A program made the translations under genes and the position numbers. From Myoxocephalus aenaeus (taxonomy: Eukaryota; Chordata; Actinopteri; Perciformes; Cottidae): 64,000 nt of DNA. The stretch lies in contig JBAMJR010000041.1 of assembly GCA_038501785.1 (NCBI GenBank), forward strand, positions 153,501 to 217,500. Reading direction: 5' to 3'. The first letter of the stretch is position 1. Every line of letters begins with the position of its first letter. Positions 1-9,405 of this stretch are shown one piece after another. The notes beneath the pieces are model-generated. The model did no database searches and had not been told where the DNA came from. It worked only from the letters and a program-made list of their open reading frames with translations.

Positions 1-199
1 GGGACCGGTGGGCTGCCCTGAACGGCGCCCGGGGAGCAATGTAGGGTTCAGAGCAGAAGACTAAACAGTCCCTGAGCATCTGCAGCGCCATCTTACTGCA
101 CGGACTGAACATGTGTGCTGTTCTTCTCCATCATGCTGTATTATTGTAGAATGAACATGTGTGCCAATAAGACATTATTGCGGTACTGTCACCCTGCAG

Positions 200-604
200 G
201 AGGAGAGCATCCTGTACGTGAACGACTACTCGGACGGCCCCACCACCTTCGCCCAGCTGGAGGAGTACCGTGACGAGCGCGGCCACGAGATGTACGTCCT
301 CAACAGGGCCAAGCCGGTGCTGCCTCCGGCTCCGCCCACAGCCGTCTCCACCACTAGCCTGGGTGGCCCCGTTCCATCCGACACCTCCAGCCACACCCTC
401 TCCTCGGGGCCCTGCCAGACCACCAGTCCCACGCTGGCCCCCAACAAGAAGCTGCAGCAGGAGGGCGACATACGGACCATGAGGAGGATGGCGGGGGAGG
501 GAGGGGAAGCCGAGCCTGTGATCCCTTCAGAGGTAGAAGGGATGTTTCTGAACCACGCAGGCCTGTTCATGGACTCCCAGATAGCCTATGAGATCCACTG
601 CTGA
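200..604 (+). CDS. Terminal coding exon of an unrecognised protein-coding gene
   Basis: An acceptor (ccctgcag) at 199 opens a phase-0 frame of 134 codons that ends in TGA at 602-604. The N-terminal third (EESILYVNDYSDG, then EEYRDERGHEMYVLNRAKP) and the end (MFLNHAGLFMDSQIAYEIHC) look like constrained protein. The middle is rich in Pro, Ser and Thr, like a disordered tail. GC content is well above the flanks, as expected for a fish coding exon. I do not recognise the family. No transmembrane segment or known domain is visible in this exon, and the rest of the gene lies left of the window. A minus-strand frame over the same bases has no splice or composition support. Confidence 0.7.
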   Translation, partial: EESILYVNDYSDGPTTFAQLEEYRDERGHEMYVLNRAKPVLPPAPPTAVSTTSLGGPVPSDTSSHTLSSGPCQTTSPTLAPNKKLQQEGDIRTMRRMAGEGGEAEPVIPSEVEGMFLNHAGLFMDSQIAYEIHC

Positions 605-1541
605 TGGGGAGTCTCCACTCCTCACAGGTCTGTGTGTAAAACAGAGTCAGGGTCACTGCAGGAATCTACCAGTAGAGGACATAAGTACACATCCCTGTGG
701 AAGGGTTTACTTTCTAAGTCTAATCCACAGTGATTGGAAAAGGTTTACATACCTGGCTCACAATTGCATTCATCAAATCAATATCACCGATGGACAAACG
801 CCAAAACAACAAGTCAATTGCCATTTAAATTCCTGACACTCAAAGACCAATTGAAGTGGACTCCGGTATGTACGGAGCTGCACTCCACCGAACTGTACAT
901 GAATCAATCCATAAGGTCTTGAGTTAATATCTTTCCTTTCAAGAACTCTGTTTGCAAATGAAATGATGGAATCTTCCATTTCATGAGCATGTAGTGTATT
1001 TTATAACTGTTGTTAATGTCTGTGTTTTAATTTATTCTCACACTTTGTAGTTGTTGAGCATCTGAAGGCATCCGGTGGTCCGTCCACAGGGAAGCACATT
1101 CTTAACCAGACCACATTTGAAATTGACTCATTTCAACAACAGCTAGATTTTATAACTACTTATCCAAAAGTTTGGAAACATGTAAATTCACCAGATCTTA
1201 AGGGACAATTCCTGTTCTCTTAAATTTTGTCTTAATCTCCAATCTTAAACTAGAAGTATTCAGCAGGGGAAACACTTAGGGATATAATCACTCAACTGAA
1301 GCAGACAAATATAAAGAAAGAAACATCATTTAAATATTAAGGCCTATTTAAGTTGATGGGATGATTATATGTATGGTGGCTCTGAGGGTCAAACCACTGC
1401 AAATTTAAGAAAACATTCTAACCAATTTCACAATAGCTACATAGATAAAACACAACCAAATGCTGAAACACACTGCAAATACACAACACAAACATGATGT
1501 AACTGCTGCCGTTCATCATTAGTATTGTTATTCATTGTGTC
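605..1541. other. Non-coding: 3' UTR and/or intergenic sequence
   Basis: AT-rich sequence after the first gene's stop codon. It presumably includes that gene's 3' UTR. I see no convincing coding exon, RNA gene or recognisable mobile element. Confidence 0.5.
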
Positions 1542-1968
1542 ATCCTGATAGAGGCTCCTCCTCCTGAAGATGTCATCCTGATAGAGGCTCCTCCTCCTGA
1601 AGATGTCATCCTGATAGAGGCTCCTCCTCCTGAAGATGTCATCCTGATAGAGGCTCCTCCTCCTGAAGATGTCATCCTGATAGAGGCTCCTCCTCCTGAA
1701 GATGTCATCCTGATAGAGGCTCCTCCTCCTGAAGATGTCATCCTGATAGAGGCTCCTCCTCCTGAAGATGTCATCCTGATAGAGGCTCCTCCTCCTGAAG
1801 ATGTCATCCTGATAGAGGCTCCTCCTCCTGAAGATGTCATCCTGATAGAGGCTCCTCCTCCTGAAGATGTCATCCTGATAGAGGCTCCTCCTCCTGAAGA
1901 TGTCATCCTGATAGAGGCTCCTCCTCCTGAAGATGTCATCCTGATAGAGGCTCCTCCTCCTGAAGATG
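1542..1968. repeat. 33-bp minisatellite, about 13 copies
   Basis: Thirteen nearly perfect 33-bp units (gatagaggctcctcctcctg followed by aagatgtcatcct). The unit length is a multiple of three and contains no stop in several frames, so it creates long but meaningless open frames on the minus strand. The near identity of the copies implies recent expansion. Confidence 0.95.
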
Positions 1969-2186
1969 TTATCCGATGCGAGGGTCCAAGGGAAGAGGAT
2001 GTTGTACATACAACGAAAAGGCAAATTTCTGACCTATACAAATAAAATGTTATTGAATTATGGAAAGATATACAATTTTAATTGTTATTCACAACATCAT
2101 GACCTAACCCAACTAAAACATAATTTATTTTGGCCTTGAACGTTTCATGGACAGTTCTGAAAGTAACTATAGCCAGCTAATATTTT

Positions 2187-2229
2187 CACAATTCCTTGTA
2201 ATACACAAGGTGTATTACAAGGAATTGTG
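2187..2229. repeat. Perfect inverted repeat, 20-bp arms and 3-bp loop
   Basis: Arm cacaattccttgtaatacac (2187-2206) is followed by aag and then its exact reverse complement (2210-2229). This is too perfect for chance in AT-rich DNA. It could be a small foldback element or a recent palindromic duplication. Confidence 0.9.
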
Positions 2230-2807
2230 TACGTGTATTTCATCAGATTATTTGAATTTCTAGGCAAATAATAAGCAAAAGGCCAACACTAGGTAACAGC
2301 ACATATCTGCAATAATATCTGATGCATATGATCACAATGTTCTAATAAACTAAACAAAAAGTAAGCACTTTTTAGGTTATTTTCCAACACCACTGAAGGA
2401 TTGCCGAGTTCAATAACAAGCCATGTGAATCGCTTGCTCTCATCACTTGCAGCACGTTGTGGTTGTGTTTCTGTATTTGGTTGTTTTCTCTGATTGCAGC
2501 ATCTCAACGTGTTCCTGTATTTGGTTGTTTTCGGTCTGAAGCACATTTTCTTTTTTAATTCTTGGTGTTGCATTTGCTGAAGATGTTTTCATACTTGCAG
2601 TGTGTTGAGCTTTCAGGGCTATCGTAAAATAGGAATTATTAAAATGTTTCTACATAATCAGTATTCTAGTGTTTGAGAATGAATAAACTACTATTACTGA
2701 GAAATAAACTTCAATACAGACTGAAAATCTATTTCAATACAACTTAAAGAATAGAAGAAAGTTAAACTAATAAGGTCCATCTGAATTGTTGAACACTGTG
2801 ATTATCT

Positions 2808-2812
<5 letters not shown>

Positions 2813-2858
<46 letters not shown>
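2813..2858. repeat. (AT)n microsatellite
   Basis: Uninterrupted AT dinucleotide run of about 46 bases. Confidence 0.97.
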
Positions 2859-2860
<2 letters not shown>

Positions 2861-3377
2861 TTAATAATGTTGCCCTTCCATCAACTACACTTAATGTACA
2901 ATAAAGATGCTTTTGTCCCTGTCAGGATTTTGTAGGTTGATTACTGTTAGAAAAATTCTACTCGACACCGAGTGTGACATTTTAATCAGGTAATGCATTC
3001 TTGCAAGAAGGAGCAGAGTTGAAATCAGTTATCTTATGTTTCCAAGTTGCTGCTCAAAGCTCTTGCCTCTGCTTCTGTGTCAAACACTTCATGGCAGGAG
3101 AGGGGTAGTGGAGGTTTGGCCCTACTTATCTTCCTTGAGATCTGGTCTTGATTGTGTTTCTGTGGGTGCTCCTTCCTTCTCCAGCATTCCAGAGAAGCAG
3201 GTGTGTTATTCTACACCTAGAAGTTCCTGTGGTCAACTTCTTATAGTGCCTGGAGTGGAAAACTCCCTGGTACCCCCAGCAAGACCCGTAGACCATGAAT
3301 GTTGTAGTAAATCCTTCTGTGTGCATTCATTAATATTGAGACTGATTTGACCCCATTACTACTCTAATCAGTTACAA

Positions 3378-5822
3378 TGGGGTACTATAATATGGTACTA
3401 TGAGCTCTCTAGTGGGGTAATATGATACTATGAGCTCTCTAGTGGGGTAATATGGTACTATGAGCTCTCTAGTGGGGTAATATGGTACTATGAGCTCTCT
3501 AGTGGGGTAATATGGTACTATGAGCTCACTAGTGGGGTAATATGGCACTATGAGCTCTCTAGTGGGATAATATGGTACTATGATCTCTCTAGTGGGGTAA
3601 TATGGTACTATGAGCTCTCTAGTGGGGTAATATGGTACTATGAGCTCTCCAGTGGGGTAATATGGTACTATAAGCTCTCTAGTGGGGTAATATGGTACTA
3701 TGAGCTCTCTAGTGGGGTAATATGGCACTATGAGCTCTCTAGTGGGATAATATGGTACTATGATCTCTCTAGTGGGGTAATATGGTACTATGAGCTCTCT
3801 AGTGGGGTAATATGGTACTATGAGCTCTCCAGTGGGGTAATATGGTACTATAAGCTCTCTAGTGGGGTAATATGGTACTATGAGCTCTCTAGTGGGGTAA
3901 TATGGCACTATGAGCTCTCTAGTGGGATAATATGGTACTATGAGCTCTAGTGGGGTAATATGGTACTATGAGCTCTCTAGTGGGGTAATATGGTACTATA
4001 AGCTCTCTAGTGGGGTAATATGGCACTATGAGCTCTCTAGTGGGATAATATGGTACTATGAGCTCTAGTGGGGTAATATGGCACTATGAGCTCTCTAGTG
4101 GGGTAATATGGTACTATAAGCCCTCTAGTGGGGTAATATGGCACTATGAGCTCTCTAGTGGGGTAATATGGTACTATAAGCCCTCTAGTGGGGTAATATG
4201 GCACTATGAGCTCTCTAGTGGGGTAATATGGCACTATAAGCTCTCTAGTGGGGTAATATGGTACTATGAGCTCTCCAGTGGGATAATATGGTACTATGAG
4301 CTCTCCAGTGGGGTAATATGGTACTATGAGCTCTCTAGTGGGGTAATATGGTACTATGAGCTCTCTAGTGGGATAATATGGTACTATGAGCTCTCCAGTG
4401 GGGTAATATGGTACTATGAGCTCTCTAGTGGGGTAATATGGTACTATGAGCTCTCTAGTGGGATAATATGGTACTATGAGCTCTCCAGTGGGGTAATATG
4501 GTACTATAAGCTCTCTAGTGGGGTAATATGGTACTATGAGCTCTCTAGTGGGGTAATATGATACTATGAGCTCTCTAGTGGGGTAATATGGTACTATGAG
4601 CTCTCTAGTGGGGTAATATGGTACTATGAGCTCTGTAGTGGGGTAATATGGTACTATAACCTCTCTAGTGGGGTAATATGGTACTATGAGCTCTCTAGTG
4701 GGGTAATATGGTACTATGAGCTCTCCAGTGGGGTAATATGGTACTATGAGCGCTCTAGTGGGGTAATATGGTACTATAAGCTCTCTAGTGGGGTAATATG
4801 GCACTATGAGCTCTCTAGTGGGGTAATATGGCACTATGAGCTCTCTAGTGGGATAATATGGTACTATGAGCTCTAGTGGGGTAATATGGCACTATGAGCT
4901 CTCTAGTGGGGTAATATGGTACTATAAGCCCTCTAGTGGGGTAATATGGCACTATGAGCTCTCTAGTGGGGTAATATGGTACTATAAGCCCTCTAGTGGG
5001 GTAATATGGCACTATGAGCTCTCTAGTGGGGTAATATGGCACTATAAGCTCTCTAGTGGGGTAATATGGTACTATGAGCTCTCCAGTGGGATAATATGGT
5101 ACTATGAGCTCTCCAGTGGGGTAATATGGTACTATGAGCTCTCTAGTGGGGTAATATGGTACTATGAGCTCTCTAGTGGGATAATATGGTACTATGAGCT
5201 CTCCAGTGGGGTAATATGGTACTATGAGCTCTCTAGTGGGGTAATATGGTACTATGAGCTCTCTAGTGGGATAATATGGTACTATGAGCTCTCCAGTGGG
5301 GTAATATGGTACTATAAGCTCTCTAGTGGGGTAATATGGTACTATGAGCTCTCTAGTGGGGTAATATGATACTATGAGCTCTCTAGTGGGGTAATATGGT
5401 ACTATGAGCTCTCTAGTGGGGTAATATGGTACTATGAGCTCTGTAGTGGGGTAATATGGTACTATAACCTCTCTAGTGGGGTAATATGGTACTATGAGCT
5501 CTCTAGTGGGGTAATATGGTACTATGAGCTCTCCAGTGGGGTAATATGGTACTATGAGCGCTCTAGTGGGGTAATATGGTACTATAAGCTCTCTAGTGGG
5601 GTAATATGGCACTATGAGCTCTCTAGTGGGGTAATATGGCACTATAAGCTCTCTAGTGGGGTAATATGGTACTATGAGCTCTCTAGTGGGGTAATATGGC
5701 ACTATGAGCTCTCCAGTGGGGTAATATGGTACTATGAGCTCTCTAGTGGGGTAATATGGCACTATGAGCTCTCTAGTGGGGTAATATGGCACTATGAGCT
5801 CTCCAGTGGGGTAATATGGTGT
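3378..5822. repeat. 30-bp minisatellite (LINE-derived unit), about 81 copies
   Basis: About 2.45 kb of a 30-bp unit (gtaatatggtactatgagct plus ctctagtggg), with a few 28-bp units. Read on the minus strand each unit spells ELIVPYYPTR, which matches residues near the C-terminus of the L2-type reverse transcriptase at 28.6-30.4 kb. Unit variants (gcactatgag, ataagctc, ataacctc) are shared in blocks. The stretch from about 4037 is repeated almost exactly about 808 bp later, from about 4845. Other blocks of the same repeat lie at 27.80-27.93, 30.46-30.61 and 33.41-34.00 kb. The long open frames here are a repeat artefact. Confidence 0.97.
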
Positions 5823-5894
5823 GCCTTCCTCATCAAACCACAACCCCGCTGCTGCTGTTGGATCAGCTGCTGCTGCTGCTGCCTAATCCCTGTG

Positions 5895-7443
5895 CGGGGG
5901 TTACATCTTTTGCAGAACATCTACCATCTCCGGGTACTCATCACCTCGGATAGAGTATTTCGAAACACCCCACCACGAAGCTCAGAGGTACTTTATCATT
6001 TCCCGCATGTCTTGCACCACACGGGCGGTAGAAGGCCGGGAAGGATCCTCGGATATCCTCGGTGGTTTAGATCAGTGGTTCTCAACTGGTCTGGCTCCGG
6101 GACCCACTATCACCCCTGAATGACAAGCCGCGACCCAAATCGAGGAACATTCTCAACTTCTCCAATGTATTGAATGAAAAGATGGTGCAGTTTGAACCTG
6201 AGATAGTACAGAATATGTATGCTAACACAAAAACAAGTTTAATGACCAAAACGAGCAGCTGGTGGCGATGATAGAGAGGGAACTATTCCCTTTTACACTC
6301 AATTAGCTGCATTTTAATTAAAAAACTAAAACTGCATCTTCAGGACACGAGGTATTACAACATATATAACAATTCAGAATCTTCAGCTATTTTTAAACAG
6401 ACTCAACAGCTTTCATGCACAAGCAGTCCAACAACTAAGAAGTAGTTTCAAAAAGACTGAAATGACCTGACTTTAACTGAGAACACACACTGAATCTATG
6501 ACCAACACTTTACTGTGGAACACGTCACTGTGTTGAGGAGCAGCTTTTCCACTAACTCAAAATAAATTAAACAAAAGTGGAATTCAAAAGTATTCATATA
6601 TACAACATTAACCTTTCTTGTGATTACCTCATCAGTAAATACTGAAAAACATTGTGCTTTACAGAAAATTAAGCAGCACTCAATTCTCCTCCCAACCCCA
6701 GAGTGTGTTTCCTGTCATGCAGGCAGCGCCATCAGTTGTCAATGTTATATTCAGTAGCCTGTTTAATTTAATTATCCTAAAAACCCAGAGTCTCCCTCAT
6801 ATCAGGATGGTTTGACCCAACCTGGCCCACGCTGCTGAAAACATGGAGGGACAAGTGCAAAACCAGTTGAAACCAGAGCCGGCAAAATAACGACACTCCG
6901 CTGCATAAAAAGTCCTTTCAAAATAAAACCACAGGATTTTTTTTTTTTCAGGCAAAGGCCTGCGACCCACTGAAAACGGGTCCACGACCCACTAGTGGGT
7001 CGCGACCCACCAGTTGAGAATCACTGGTTTAGATAGCAGGTTCCAGGGTAAGCGGTATCCCAAGTGTCCAATTGCTTCAAGCAGCTGTTGTAGGAGCCAA
7101 ACGGGATCACCATTTTGGAGAAGGAGAAACTTCCACGATGGAGACGCATGTCAACCTCTAATATACAATTGTGAGTCTTCACCATAATGGAACATACCTC
7201 ATACTCACATGAACCAAAATGATTCGCGACTAAGAGAGATCCAACATCAATCTTGGGTCTATTCAGGAAAGACACAATCTCAACCATAGACACAGATCCC
7301 CACCATTTGTTACCCAGCCACGCTAGAAACTTGGTCCACTCTCTGTTCAATGTAGGCCAGGTGCCCCTACCGTATTTGTAATGCTGACAGCTCTTTTCTT
7401 TTTTATACGGTGCATCAAAATGGCTGGGGTCCACGTATGCCAT
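5895..7443 (-). pseudogene. Unrecognised reading frame split by a hAT insertion
   Basis: An ATG at 7443-7441 opens a minus-strand frame of about 139 codons starting MAYVDPSHFDAPY, rich in Trp, Lys and Cys. It runs to the edge of the hAT element at 7026 and, without the element, would continue into 6064-5905. A second minus-strand frame, rich in Leu, Pro and Arg, is open from about 7140 across the insertion point to about 5990, so a frameshift within the original gene is possible. I do not recognise the protein. It could be a fragment of a host gene or of an old viral or mobile-element gene. It is very unlikely to be functional now. Confidence 0.4.
6073..7026. mobile_element. Non-autonomous hAT transposon, copy 1 (954 bp)
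   Basis: The element begins CAGTGGTTCTCAACTGG and ends CCAGTTGAGAATCACTG, an imperfect terminal inverted repeat. It is flanked by a perfect 8-bp duplication GTTTAGAT (6065-6072 and 7027-7034). The 8-bp duplication and CAGTGGTTCTC ends are typical of hAT. It has no transposase frame. Copies of the same family lie at 11457-13657 (same orientation) and 15460-16432 (inverted). Confidence 0.95.
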
Positions 7444-7689
7444 GGTCAGACCTCTTCCGCTGTGTGTAATGCGTGTCGTGGTTAGAAGGGTTGGACTTTG
7501 TCCTTTTCTGGAGTTGCCCAGGGTGAGAGGCGCCGGACGGGATTGGGGATCGAGCCCCTGTTGGAGTTTCCCCGGAGAACCAGAGGGTTGCCTCCCTGCG
7601 CAGTATCCGGCCTTCTTGGAGTCGGTGGGAGGGTCCTGAAAAAATTGAAAAAATTAAAAATACGCTGAGTCTGCGCTCCTGTCCTGCAG

Positions 7690-7853
7690 GTCTCCTGTCG
7701 GCGCTGGACCTGGTGGAGGTGAATCCTCTGAGGGGTCAGAGCGAGGAGGAGGTCTGGTCCACCGTCAGCACCGCGGTGGACCTGCTGCTCGCCTGCTTCG
7801 GACTTCTCCGCGGGGGAAACCACCGGCCGGATTTCCGCCTGCCTGAGCCTTGA
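7690..7853 (+). CDS. arg1: Last coding exon of an arginase
   Basis: Arginase hydrolyses L-arginine to ornithine and urea at a binuclear manganese centre. A polypyrimidine-AG acceptor at 7689 leads into a phase-1 exon that reads LLSALDLVEVNP, then STAVDLLLACFG and GGNHRPDF, and stops at TGA 7851-7853. This is the conserved C-terminal end of the arginase fold (LD-EVNP strand, then the last helix). The LACFG...GNH segment is closest to arginase 1, while the start resembles arginase 2, so the paralogue is uncertain. Metal-binding residues lie in earlier exons. No other arginase exon is visible between 605 and 7689, so the exon is isolated in this window: an orphan fragment, a gene with an intron over 7 kb, or an assembly join. 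Confidence 0.85.
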
Positions 7854-8150
7854 TGGGGGGCGATGCCGGCCTCTCCCACTGGACCGACGACACCTGAACA
7901 CCTTTGGTCACCGGCGGGAACTAAAGGGACCCTCAGAGATCAATAACCGGAGGACAAGTTCTGAACAAAGATGCTCAACTTGTTCATTGATGAATCTACT
8001 GCATCAATTATCCTTTTGGTTCATTATTCAGATTATAGATTATTATCTAATATTCTGTTGATAGGAAGCAACAGATGTTTGTTGAATAAATAAGAAGTCA
8101 TTGATTGTTTATGTTCTGGTGATAAAAATGTCATCCCACTGCCTAAAGTG
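7854..8150 (+). other. Probable arginase 3' UTR with poly(A) signal at 8085-8090
   Basis: Non-coding sequence after the arginase stop codon, with the first canonical AATAAA at 8085-8090. The 230-base UTR length is plausible. No other feature is seen. Confidence 0.5.
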
Positions 8151-8878
8151 TAGTGATGGCGAGATGAAGCTTCCTGAAGCATTGAAGCTTTCCATCCAAT
8201 TGGTTCGCTCATGGGCCGAAGCTTCATGGGGCTTCATTTGCTCTACTGCGCCACCAAGTGGACATACATGTAAAACAGGCAGAGTGATCACAACGACACC
8301 ATGGCTTTGGTGTGTGAAGCTTTGAATTTAATACATTATGTTTGTGACGCCAATACATCAGTTATTAACTTATTAATATTGTGTCTATCTTTATGATATA
8401 ATGGCGGGGTCAAAATCAAAGGTGGAAACAAATTGTGAAGAGCGTTGTGATGTGACTGTGGGTCAGTGGTTAAATTACCCGTCTTTCAGTCAGAGGATCG
8501 GTGTTTCGAGCCTCAGCTCCGCTAGTCCATGTTGATGTGTCCAATTTTTTTTTTTTTTAAATAAGAACTTTTCCACAGTGCTGGGCTTTTTGGGACTATT
8601 TTGCCTGCTTTATAAAATACCCTTTCACAGGCACAGATAACGCTGGGGTACAGAGAGGAAGGGGGAAATCCATTGAGTTTCACTGCCCCTTATATTTCAA
8701 ATCGCACGGCAAACCCACGACCTATTTTCTGAATCAGTCACGTGGTACGGCCGGCTCGCGAGGCTTCGAACGTCACCACATACGTCATCGACACAAGCCT
8801 CGATACGCGCTTCACCAAAATCTACCTGGATTACTCGACACGCGCATCGAAGCCTCGACACGAAAGGACACATCACTA
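8151..8878. mobile_element. Non-autonomous hAT-like transposon (728 bp)
   Basis: The ends TAGTGATG and CATCACTA form a terminal inverted repeat. They are flanked by a perfect 8-bp target duplication CTAAAGTG (8143-8150 and 8879-8886). There is no coding capacity. The interior around 8459-8520 resembles a tRNA-derived segment, with an A-box-like GGTCAGTGGTT and a B-box-like GTTTCGAGCC. The family differs from the CAGTGGTTCTC elements elsewhere in the window. Confidence 0.9.
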
Positions 8879-9008
8879 CTAAAGTGTCAATTCATCAAAT
8901 TCATTTAAAACAATTTTTTATATTGTGAAAACGTAATTAAAAACATTTTAATCCAGTTTAATCAATATTTTGTTATTATTCCTCATACATCATGAGCCAA
9001 CAACTGTT

Positions 9009-9014
9009 TTTATT
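9009..9014 (-). other. Poly(A) signal of the mfap4-like gene
   Basis: AATAAA on the minus strand, 135 bases past the TAG stop at 9149-9151. It fits a short 3' UTR. Confidence 0.6.
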
Positions 9015-9148
9015 TCTTGTTAATTTTTTAATCACAAACGGTAAAAACATCCGCTGGTTTTCTACGACAGTGAGATTACAAGTTTATAAGAGAAAGAGAA
9101 ATAAATCACAAGAGATCAGCTGATGTTCTGCTGCACGTTGGTGCTGAA

Positions 9149-9405
9149 CTACTGCACAGGACGGATCTTCATGCTGAAGGTCTTCATGGAGTAGTTGTGA
9201 CCCTTCCATTGGTACCAGGCCACCCCAACAGCATAGATAGTGCTGTCAGCCCCCCAACGATAAACCCCGTTAGGGTTTGCATAGTGACAGCTCTTGTACC
9301 AGAACGCCCCCAGGTATTTTTTAGCACAGTTTCTCCCATGGTGGTTGTCCTGGTCTTTGTCGAAGGTGGAGAACTTGGATCCGCTGTGGTAAGTCAGGGC
9401 GTCTC
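9149..9405 (-). CDS. mfap4: mfap4-like coding exon 6 (C-terminus of fibrinogen domain)
   Basis: Acceptor GTTTAG precedes 9405. It reads DALTYHSGSKFSTFDKDQDN, then the CAKKYLGAFWYKSCH disulfide region, and stops at TAG 9151-9149. It contains the calcium-site-like DKDQDNH and the Trp-rich end of the fold. Confidence 0.93.

Larger units (their letters stand above)
1969..3377. other. Non-coding intergenic sequence
   Basis: AT-rich, with no supportable gene. It includes a perfect hairpin (2187-2229) and an (AT)n tract. A 104-codon open frame at 3036-3350 has no splice-site or composition support. Confidence 0.5.

Noticed and set aside
1437..2041. Arg- or Gly-rich repeat proteins on the minus strand
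   Set aside because: They come from the 33-bp minisatellite and are open in two overlapping frames at once.
3036..3350. 104-codon open frame
   Set aside because: No splice signals, homology or composition support; probably chance.
4845..5843. Repetitive proteins with ELIVPYYPTR, or SSGVIWYYE on the other strand
   Set aside because: Both strands are open because the unit is 30 bp without stops. The sequence is a non-coding minisatellite derived from LINE codons.
8459..8520. A functional tRNA gene
   Set aside because: It has box-like motifs but no complete cloverleaf, and it lies inside a transposon. Kept only as a tRNA-like segment.
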